From assembly GCA_035532735.1 (NCBI GenBank), contig DATKQM010000047.1, positions 1 to 46,812 of the forward strand: 46,812 bases of DNA. The letters run 5' to 3'. This DNA is from Chersky-840 sp035532735. Its GTDB lineage: Bacteria > Actinomycetota > Acidimicrobiia > Acidimicrobiales > UBA8190. Below, one piece after another: positions 40,704 through 46,812 of the stretch. Within the stretch, counting starts at the first letter, position 1. The number at the start of each line of letters is the position of its first letter. The position numbers and the translations under genes are program-made. Below the pieces are notes generated by a model. That model ran no database searches. It saw nothing but the letters and a program-made list of their open reading frames with translations, and was not told where the DNA came from.

Positions 40704-41302
40704 CTTGTGCCTCCTTGAAGTTCACGGGATCCCCGTAGGGCTCCAGGTGGGCTTGGGAATGCGGGCGGCCCGTCGTCTGGTGCATTCGTCTCGCGGAGCC
40801 GGCGCCGGGAAGGGCGGGCGGTCCTGGACTGACTGCAGGTCCGAACGAGGTGCTGACGTGGCGACCCGGGGTTCTGGCGTAAGGCGCTTCCTCCTCTGAG
40901 CGGTGTCGACGGTCGACGGACTGGGGCTGGGGTGTGCCGAGCAGCGCGAAGACCGGGACCCCAGGCGCGCCGCGGCGCAGGGGGACAAAGCGTTCCGGGG
41001 CGGTCCACATGAGCAGGGCCTCTGGGGCCCGGGCGACAGCCTCCGCTGCTGTCGCATGGACTCTGCCGATGGCTTGAGTGGGAACGAATGTAAGCGCTTG
41101 CGCGTCGGCGCACAAGCTCATCCGGCCTCAGAGGCCCTGATCAGAACCCTGAACCGCCTGGGATGACTCGCCGATCTCGGTACTGACCAGGGGTTTCTCC
41201 GGTCATCGAGCACCCCGGGTGGGAATTCCGACGCCGGGTCAGATAACGGGTCGAAATCGGGTCCACGACGCCGCCAGGACGCGTCGGTAGCGTTGCGTAC
41301 TC
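40704..41302. other. Long leader between the rpf-like gene and the zinc-ribbon gene
   Basis: About 600 bases contain no convincing gene. On the minus strand they form the 5' side of the rpf-like gene, with small stems such as CCGAGATCGG (around 41170) and GGCCTCTGAGGCC (around 41130). Rpf genes in Actinobacteria are often controlled by a c-di-AMP (ydaO-type) riboswitch, but I could not find its conserved core. An open minus-strand frame over 40615-41121 has no recognisable motif. The plus-strand -10 (TAGCGT) of the zinc-ribbon gene is at its right edge. Confidence 0.55.
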
Positions 41303-41476
41303 ATGACGCCGACCACCCCCAGCGCGCCGTCGGGACCCTCGGTGACCGACCCGAAACACCCCGCCGACCTCTCGACGCTGTGCATGGCATGCGGTGCCCC
41401 GATGCGTCCCGAGCACGCCCACTACCGGTGTCCGAGCTGCGGCTGGCGCGACTCCTGCTGCGACGGTCCCTACTGA
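41303..41476 (+). CDS. 57-aa zinc-ribbon protein
   Basis: A short gene from ATG 41303 to TGA 41474-41476. The C-terminal half reads LSTLCMACGAPMRPEHAHYR then CPSCGWRDSCCDGPY, i.e. two CxxC knuckles forming a zinc ribbon, plus an extra CC. This is a recognised style of small actinobacterial zinc-ribbon proteins with ending RDSCCDG. TAGCGT lies nine bases before the ATG, so expression is leaderless or nearly so. Its stop overlaps the end of the convergent surE. The function is unknown; nucleic-acid or protein binding is the general role of such ribbons. Confidence 0.75.
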   Translation: MTPTTPSAPSGPSVTDPKHPADLSTLCMACGAPMRPEHAHYRCPSCGWRDSCCDGPY

Positions 41477-42330
41477 TCGGGGTCCTGCCCGGGCGTGACC
41501 CCCGACACCGCGTACAGAGCCTCGAGTGCGTCGTCGACCACGTCGTCGGAATCGGCGCCTGCTTCTCGCACCCCGACCAACGCCGTCAACGACGCGTAGT
41601 CGCGAGCGAGCAACCCGGCATCTGTGTCGGGATGCACCCGGGTGCTGCTCCCCGGGGCCGTGAGGTCGAGGCGCAGGGTCCCGGTCTGCCCCGGCGGGAG
41701 CGCCACATGGGGGAGCGGGGTGTCGTCGTCACCGGTGACGTGCACGGCGGAGCGGATGGTGCCGCCTCGCCCCAGCCGTCCGTGACGCAGGCCCCGTAAC
41801 TGGTCCAGGGCGACGTTGGGGACGTTCAGGTTGAGCGTGGTCCCCGGCGGCGCCTGTTCCAGGACGGGTACGAGGGCGGCGGCCATGGCCGCGGGCGTCT
41901 CCCAGGGGACCGGGTCGTCGCCCCAGCGGATCGACACCGCCAGGCACCGCAACCCGAAATGCGCGGCCGTGAGGGCGGCGCCCACCGTGCCCGAGTGCAT
42001 GGCGGACCGGCCCACGTTGACGCCGTGGTTGATGCCCGAGAGCACGATGTCGGGGCGGGGCCCGAAGCCCCCCACGCAGGCCAGGATCACCGCCAGGGCC
42101 GGAGGCCCGTCGATGCCGTAGGTGGGCATGTCGCCCAGGCCCTCGATGGCGTGGGCCTCGTAGTCCACGCCGGAGCGGGAGTGGACGGGCCCCACCGCGG
42201 CGCCGGCGCCGCTGTAGTCGATGAGCGGGGCGACGACGACGACGTCATGGCCGGTCGACGCGGCCACGAGCGCCAGCGCGGCGATGCCCGGGGCGCGAAC
42301 GCCGTCGTCGTTGGTGACAAGTATCCGCAC
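41470..42330 (-). CDS. surE: SurE 5'/3'-nucleotidase
   Basis: 286 aa from GTG 42330, with GGAGG five bases upstream. MRILVTNDDGVRAPGIAALA supplies the metal-binding NDDG, VVVVAPLIDYSGAGAA has the Ser ligand, and DIVLSGINHGVNVGRSAMHSGTVGAALTA provides the Asn and signature. LNLNVPN also matches. SurE dephosphorylates nucleoside monophosphates and acts in stationary-phase survival. Length is slightly above the usual 250 because of the C-terminal tail. Confidence 0.93.
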   Translation of the reverse strand: MRILVTNDDGVRAPGIAALALVAASTGHDVVVVAPLIDYSGAGAAVGPVHSRSGVDYEAHAIEGLGDMPTYGIDGPPALAVILACVGGFGPRPDIVLSGINHGVNVGRSAMHSGTVGAALTAAHFGLRCLAVSIRWGDDPVPWETPAAMAAALVPVLEQAPPGTTLNLNVPNVALDQLRGLRHGRLGRGGTIRSAVHVTGDDDTPLPHVALPPGQTGTLRLDLTAPGSSTRVHPDTDAGLLARDYASLTALVGVREAGADSDDVVDDALEALYAVSGVTPGQDPDQ

Positions 42331-42469
42331 AGGACCTCCGCTGCGGCCCAGGACGCAGTGTCGAGGTGGACCCCATGCGCCGAGGTGGGCTCGCCCGTCT
42401 ACCATACGACTCCGCCACAGACCCCTACGCCCTCCCTACGCCGACGACGACCGGACAACGAGCCACCAC

Positions 42470-43402
42470 TTGACTGTCACCGCAACCGGAACTCAACCAC
42501 CCTCCGGGGTGCAGTACGACATCGGGCACGGACGGCACCAGGTGGTCGTCACCGAGGTGGGCGCCACCCTCCGCTCCTACACCGTGGGGGGCCGGGCTGT
42601 CCTCGACGGGTTCGAGGTCGACGACGTCTGCGACTCGGGCCGAGGCCAGGTCCTGGCCCCGTGGCCCAACCGGCTCGGAGACGGCACCTACAGCTACGAG
42701 GGCCGAGACGGACGCGCCGCGCTCGACGAGCCCGCTCGGCACAACGCCATCCACGGCCTGGTCCGGTGGTTGCCATGGCAGGTCTTGTCGCGTGCCCAGA
42801 ACGTCCTCAATCTCGGTTGCACCTTGCCCCCGCAGCCCGGCTACCGATGGCGACTGTCGTTGTCGATCGAATACCGCCTGGGCCGCGACGGTCTGACCGT
42901 GATCACGACGGCCACCAACCTCGACGCCACAGCCGCACCCTTCGGCATCGGGTTCCACCCCTACCTGACGCTGTCGACACCGATCGACTCCACGTCGCTC
43001 GCCATCCCGGCCCGGCGGCGCCTCGTCACCGACGAACGGGGACTTCCCACCTCCACGAGCGCGGTGAGCGGATCCGAGCTGGATTTCAACGCGCCGCGCT
43101 GGATCGGTGACACCGTCCTCGACACCGCCTTCACCGACTTGCGTCGTGACACCGATGGGATGGCCCGCGTCGAGCTCGAGGACACCGCCGGTGCCCGGGG
43201 TGTCACGGTGTGGATGGACGAGCACTTCGGCTACGTCATGGTCTTCACCGGCGACACTCTCGAGCCCACCACCCGACGGCGCGCCTCGATCGCGGTGGAG
43301 CCCATGTCGTGCCCGCCCGACGCCCTGCGCTCCGGGGTCGACCTGGTGCGACTCGAGCCTGGCGCCTCGTGGAGCGGGCGCTGGGGGATCAACCCCCGCT
43401 AG
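42470..43402 (+). CDS. Aldose 1-epimerase-family protein
   Basis: About 310 aa from TTG 42470 (a GTG at 42509 is an alternative). VLAPWPNRLGDGTY has the sugar-binding Asn-Arg, HNAIHGLVRWLPW has the catalytic His, GIGFHPYLTL has a second His, and the late VAVEP-like IAVEPMSC carries the Glu of GalM-type mutarotases. The enzyme interconverts alpha and beta anomers of aldoses. The stop codon overlaps convergently with that of the following gene through a shared CTAG. Confidence 0.9.
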   Translation: MTVTATGTQPPSGVQYDIGHGRHQVVVTEVGATLRSYTVGGRAVLDGFEVDDVCDSGRGQVLAPWPNRLGDGTYSYEGRDGRAALDEPARHNAIHGLVRWLPWQVLSRAQNVLNLGCTLPPQPGYRWRLSLSIEYRLGRDGLTVITTATNLDATAAPFGIGFHPYLTLSTPIDSTSLAIPARRRLVTDERGLPTSTSAVSGSELDFNAPRWIGDTVLDTAFTDLRRDTDGMARVELEDTAGARGVTVWMDEHFGYVMVFTGDTLEPTTRRRASIAVEPMSCPPDALRSGVDLVRLEPGASWSGRWGINPR

Positions 43403-46347
43403 CGCCGACTCGCCGCGGGGACGAAGAGGTGGCCCAGGTCCTGCGGCGCGGCGGGCTTGCCGAACAGGTATCCCTGGGCAAAGGGACAGCCGAGGTCGAT
43501 GAGCCGGTCGCGCTGCTCCTCGCGCTCGATACCCTCGGCCACCACAGTCAGGTCGAAGGCCTCGGCCACCTCCACCACCGCCCCGACGACGGCGTCGTAG
43601 CGCGTCCCCAGGGCGTCGATGAAGGACTTGTCGATCTTGACGACGTCGATGGGGAGCCGGGCCAAGGAGTTCAACGACGAGAACCCCGTGCCGAAGTCGT
43701 CGATGGCGATCCGCAGTCCGAGTCGACGCAAGGCCTCCAGGCGGCGCACCGCGGCGGGGAGGTCGCGGATGAAGAAGCTCTCGGTGATCTCGAGCACGAG
43801 GCACTGCGGCGGGAGCCCGCTCTCCTCGAGCGCGGCGGCGACCTCGGCGATCATCCGGTCGTGCTCGAGCTGACGGCTAGAGACATTGACACTGACCGAG
43901 AAACTCGACGAGTCCCCGATGGTGTTGACCCACTGGGCGGCCTGGGTACAGGCGTGGGCGAGCACCCAACGGCCGATCTGGAGGATCAGCCCCGACTCCT
44001 CGGCGATGGGGATGAACTCCAAGGGCGGGACCAGGCCGCGCTCGGGGTGCTGCCAACGTACGAGGGCCTCGACCCCGACGGTCTTGCCCGTGTCGATCGC
44101 CACCACGGGCTGATAGGCGACCGAGAGCTGGTCACCGAGCAGGGCCTGGTGTAGTGCCGACTCGATCGCGATGCGCTCGGCGGCCCGGGCGGTGAGCGCA
44201 TCGTCGAAGACCTCCACCCGGGCCCGCCCGCTCTGCTTGGCGTGGTACATCGCCGCGTCGGCCTGTCGCAGGACGTCGTTGGGATCGTCCCCGCTCATCC
44301 CGAAGGCCACCCCCACGCTGGCCGAGACGAAGCACTCGACGCCGTCGAGCATGAAGGGCCGGTCGAAGGCGGTGAGCAACCGCCAGGCATATGCGACCGC
44401 ACCCTTGCGGTCGGTGATCCCCTCCACGAGCACGGCGAACTCGTCGCCGCCGAAGCGCGCCACCAGGTCGTCGCCGCGCGCCGTCGACTCGATGCGTCGT
44501 GCCACCTCGACCACCAACTCGTCACCGGTGGTGTGGCCTCGGCTGTCGTTCACGTACTTGAAGTGGTCGACGTCCAAGAAGCACACCGCGATGGGTGGGC
44601 CGGGGAGCTGGGCCCGATGCAAGGTGGCGGCCAGTTGCTCCGCGAACAGCGCCCGGTTGGGCAGTCCGGTCAGATGGTCGTGGGTGGCCTGGTGCTCGAG
44701 CCGGCGTTCGAACTCTCGGCGCTCAGTGACGTTGCGAGCCGTAGCGGTGATCACGAGGCCCTCGGGTGTCTCGATGGGGCCGAGGACGATCTCCATGGGG
44801 AACTCCATGCCGTCCTTGCGCACCCCCGAGACGTCGGCCACGTCCCCGATCACGAGCGTGCGGGGGTTGCGGATGAAGTCCTCGTAGTAGTCGCGCAGCA
44901 CGCTCTGGACCCTCGGGGTGGTGAGGCATTCCACGCTGTGTCCGGCCAGCTCGTCGGGCTCGTACCCGAAGAGCCGACGGACCTGGTTGTTGGCCTCGAG
45001 GATGATCCCGTCGGTGTTGATCACGATCATGGCGTCGGGAGCGGACTCGATGAGCGACCGGAAGTGCGCGGCGTCGCGGCGTTGGTGCTCGAGTCGCCGG
45101 GCACCCTCGAGCCCGTGTCCGGCGTGGGCGGCCAGGAGCTCGAAGGCGGCCACCTCGTGGGCCTCGACAGGGCGCTCGACCCGGGTCCCGCCCACCAGGA
45201 TCGCAGCCAGCTCTCCGTCCACCCACACCGGCGTGGCGATCACCGTCCGGAACCCGTCGGCGCGCAGCTCCGCATGCCCCCCGGTGCGATCGACGTAATC
45301 GTCGACGACCACGGTCCGGCGTTGCTCGGAGACGAGAGCCACCATGCCCCGGTCCGAGCTGTGGACCCCCTCGACATAGGCGTCGGGGAGCCCCCGGGCA
45401 TGGACGACCCGATAGGTCCGGCGGTCCTCGAGGAACTCGCACACGTTGGCACCTTCGAACCCGAGCTCGGTGACGGCGTCGACGGCCCAGGCCAAGATGG
45501 AGTCCTCGTCGAGTGAGTCGAGCTGCCGGCCCAGTCCCGCCACCCGGCTCCACAGGCTGGCCCGGTGCTGGTGCTCGGCGGTGGCCCGCTCGCGGAACAC
45601 GAGCTGTCCGGTGAGCTGCACCGAGATGAGATCGGCGGCGCCGGCGGTGGCCAGGATCATGCCCACCCGCAGGACCAGGGTGGCGGGGCCGATCTGCCAC
45701 CCCGCGCCGGCCAGGGCGAGGACGTAGGCACCCACGGTCATGACCGTCAAGGTGATCCGTCCCCGACGCGGGTACGAGACGTTCGCCATGAACACGCATT
45801 GCAGGAGATAGACGAGATAGAGGTCGGAGTGACTCCCGCCGGTGAGGTCGATCCCGTACGACACCAGCGCGATGTCGAACAGCGACCACGTGTAGAGCAC
45901 GGGCAGCACCAGGCCGCGTTGGGTGAGGGTGTTCCAGGGTAAGAGCGCGATCGGAACGGTCCCGGCGATGGCCACACCGATCAGGAGGAAGAACGGGGCA
46001 CGCGACAAGGGGTAGTGCCCGGGAAGCAGGGCATAGAGAAGAAGGACAAGCAGCACCGCCACAGTCGACGCCACGCCGATGCGCGCCGACTGCAACCGCA
46101 CCTCCTCGAGGGCTCCGAGCGGTCGCTCAGACGTGACCGTGGTGTTGCCTTCTCCGAAGAGCTCGCCCGGGCCGAGCCGTCGCGTGACGGCCCGTCTCAC
46201 CAAGGCGCGTCGGGGCGGGGCCTCGACTCGGTCCGCCAGCGCGGGCGCGACGTTATGGAGAGTGACCTTCGGTCCGTCGTCGGTCGCCGGCGCGAGTTGT
46301 TCGCCGGATGCCGACGCCGGCCGCGCGATGCGACCTGGTGCCCCCAC
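43399..46347 (-). CDS. Multidomain membrane GAF-PAS-GGDEF-EAL protein
   Basis: 982 aa from GTG 46347, with TACGAT nine bases upstream; an in-frame TTG at 46353 is less likely. After a 90-residue cytoplasmic start, about six TM helices (residues about 95-255) form an integral membrane sensor-like domain. GAF (about 280-420), PAS (about 430-545), GGDEF (HDHLTGLPNR; RFGGDEFAVL at about 632-641) and EAL (VEALVRWQHP at about 759-768; VNVSSR, EITES, AIDDFGTG, KIDKSF, EGIE) follow. Both active sites are intact, so the direction may depend on the sensors. The last residues are normal for EAL ends. Confidence 0.95.
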   Translation of the reverse strand: MGAPGRIARPASASGEQLAPATDDGPKVTLHNVAPALADRVEAPPRRALVRRAVTRRLGPGELFGEGNTTVTSERPLGALEEVRLQSARIGVASTVAVLLVLLLYALLPGHYPLSRAPFFLLIGVAIAGTVPIALLPWNTLTQRGLVLPVLYTWSLFDIALVSYGIDLTGGSHSDLYLVYLLQCVFMANVSYPRRGRITLTVMTVGAYVLALAGAGWQIGPATLVLRVGMILATAGAADLISVQLTGQLVFRERATAEHQHRASLWSRVAGLGRQLDSLDEDSILAWAVDAVTELGFEGANVCEFLEDRRTYRVVHARGLPDAYVEGVHSSDRGMVALVSEQRRTVVVDDYVDRTGGHAELRADGFRTVIATPVWVDGELAAILVGGTRVERPVEAHEVAAFELLAAHAGHGLEGARRLEHQRRDAAHFRSLIESAPDAMIVINTDGIILEANNQVRRLFGYEPDELAGHSVECLTTPRVQSVLRDYYEDFIRNPRTLVIGDVADVSGVRKDGMEFPMEIVLGPIETPEGLVITATARNVTERREFERRLEHQATHDHLTGLPNRALFAEQLAATLHRAQLPGPPIAVCFLDVDHFKYVNDSRGHTTGDELVVEVARRIESTARGDDLVARFGGDEFAVLVEGITDRKGAVAYAWRLLTAFDRPFMLDGVECFVSASVGVAFGMSGDDPNDVLRQADAAMYHAKQSGRARVEVFDDALTARAAERIAIESALHQALLGDQLSVAYQPVVAIDTGKTVGVEALVRWQHPERGLVPPLEFIPIAEESGLILQIGRWVLAHACTQAAQWVNTIGDSSSFSVSVNVSSRQLEHDRMIAEVAAALEESGLPPQCLVLEITESFFIRDLPAAVRRLEALRRLGLRIAIDDFGTGFSSLNSLARLPIDVVKIDKSFIDALGTRYDAVVGAVVEVAEAFDLTVVAEGIEREEQRDRLIDLGCPFAQGYLFGKPAAPQDLGHLFVPAASRR

Positions 46348-46356
46348 TGTCAAAAA

Positions 46357-46362
46357 ATCGTA
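46357..46362 (-). promoter_or_regulatory. Putative -10 (TACGAT-N9-GTG) of the large GGDEF-EAL gene
   Basis: TACGAT on the minus strand is followed by nine bases, including a T-run, and then the GTG at 46347. The near-consensus hexamer supports that start over the TTG at 46353. Confidence 0.45.
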
Positions 46363-46570
46363 AGCCTGGGCCCGTGACTATCTGCGTATTGCCGGGCCCG
46401 TTGTGCGGACGTTGTGCAAAAAACTTCGGAGGGCGCGCTTCTCTCGGCGCCGCCAGCTCCGGCTTCACTCGTGTCCGACAACACGGTGGGTGATCGGTCC
46501 GGGCGCCTAAAGACACGCGGGGTGGCGGTCGAAACTACTTACCGTGGGAATTCGAGGGACATGGCGGACC

Positions 46571-46812
46571 TTGGGCGATGTCAGGAGCGCCCTGGCCAGG
46601 ACCGGGGCGCTGTCCCGATTGCGCTCCTTCCGCCCCGGTCGGCGCGGCGTCCTGGCGGGCGCTTTGATCATGGTTGTTCTCGCTCTCGTGGTGAGCCCGC
46701 CCATGCTCGATGTGGCGTCGGGAGTGACGTACCAGCGCCATGCCGCGCACCATCACCACCGTGGACCGGTCACGACGACGACCTCGCTGGCGATCAGCAG
46801 GTCCACCACCAC
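46571..46812 (+). CDS. N-terminus of a membrane-anchored or secreted protein (runs off the right edge)
   Basis: The first 80 residues are visible. The frame starts at TTG 46571. A possible -10 TACCGT lies at 46540-46545, and a GTG at 46544 overlaps it, so it cannot be the start. A basic start with RLRSFRPGRRG precedes a hydrophobic segment GVLAGALIMVVLALVVSPPM, read as a signal anchor, followed by HHHHRGPVTTTTSLAI, a Thr/His-rich linker common in exported actinobacterial proteins. Function not determinable from the part shown. An out-of-frame ATG at 46561 would give a different reading and was rejected. Confidence 0.5.
   Translation, partial: MGDVRSALARTGALSRLRSFRPGRRGVLAGALIMVVLALVVSPPMLDVASGVTYQRHAAHHHHRGPVTTTTSLAISRSTT

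Noticed and set aside
40615..41121. A 168-aa minus-strand ORF upstream of the Rpf gene
   Set aside because: It overlaps the rpf-like start in a different frame and reads as Pro/Arg/Ala-rich text without motifs. The rpf Shine-Dalgarno falls inside it.
41140..41230. Glycine or SAM riboswitch in the Rpf leader
   Set aside because: Some short G/A-rich strings look alike, but the conserved cores of those motifs are absent and the downstream gene does not fit.
46544..46570. Start of the right-edge gene at GTG 46544
   Set aside because: That GTG falls inside the TACCGT -10 element used to place the promoter, so it would not be in the mRNA. TTG 46571 keeps the signal anchor.
1..46812. tRNA or rRNA genes
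   Set aside because: No cloverleaf with the T-loop GGTTCGAATC-type signature or rRNA-like block was seen by eye. A covariance-model scan would be decisive and could not be run.

Overview
The window is very G+C-rich DNA with strong third-position G/C bias. It looks like a chromosomal segment of an actinobacterium, most plausibly an Acidimicrobiia-type lineage. Supporting signs are an Rpf-type transglycosylase, a DUF4193-type protein, F420/deazaflavin-type oxidoreductases, a DUF6285 plus phosphotransferase pair, an N-terminal DUF222-like fragment and several membrane c-di-GMP proteins. No rRNA, tRNA, prophage, insertion sequence or CRISPR array was recognised. The taxonomic placement is an inference.

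Layout, left to right. Positions 1-5.3 kb: a DUF222-like fragment, a 56-aa excisionase-like HTH protein, a divergent GGDEF (degenerate GGDQF) / GGDEF-EAL pair, and an esterase. 5.3-11 kb: mostly minus-strand enzymes (MBL-fold hydrolase, class II-like histone deacetylase) and a Cys-containing hypothetical protein. A 14-bp minisatellite sits directly upstream of the deacetylase promoter. An exo/endonuclease/phosphatase-family protein follows. 11.3-16 kb: a xylose/ribose-type ABC sugar importer operon (lipoprotein, ATPase, permease) with a Gfo/Idh/MocA dehydrogenase. 16.1-18 kb: a DrrAB-like ABC exporter. 18-22.3 kb: a membrane-anchored Pro-rich protein, a methyltransferase, a methyltransferase/mismatch-DNA-glycosylase fusion and a CrtC/AttH-like lipocalin-type protein. 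22.4-24.7 kb: a phosphotransferase, DUF6285 and LLM-oxidoreductase cluster. 24.7-26.4 kb: a TetR/SDR divergent module with three matching operator-like sites. 26.4-33 kb: a DMFase-beta-like protein, YdeI-like protein, a secreted Cys-repeat propeller-like protein, a small membrane protein, a crotonase and a soluble GGDEF protein. 33-37.4 kb: F420-type oxidoreductases, SDRs, a fumarylacetoacetate-hydrolase-family protein and ArfB. 37.5-46.8 kb: an acidic DUF4193-like protein, an Rrf2 regulator, an alpha/beta hydrolase, Rpf, a 57-aa zinc-ribbon protein, SurE, an aldose-1-epimerase-like protein, a 982-aa GAF-PAS-GGDEF-EAL membrane protein and the start of a further exported or membrane protein.

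Across the window many genes have a hexamer of form (T/C/G)A-N-N-N-T exactly six bases before an ATG or GTG. This matches a sigma-70 -10 element placing transcription start at the start codon, so leaderless transcription appears common. Other genes (esterase, sugar-binding lipoprotein, SDR at 25440, SurE, Rpf, DUF4193) instead have clear Shine-Dalgarno sequences. This rule was used to choose several starts.

The most unusual items are the promoter-proximal 14-bp repeat array, the TetR operator triplet, the methyltransferase-glycosylase fusion, the GGDQF variant paired with a GGDEF-EAL protein, and a possible ATC start at 22309. I did not find a clearly new multi-gene system. All functional calls come from reading motifs, not from database searches.
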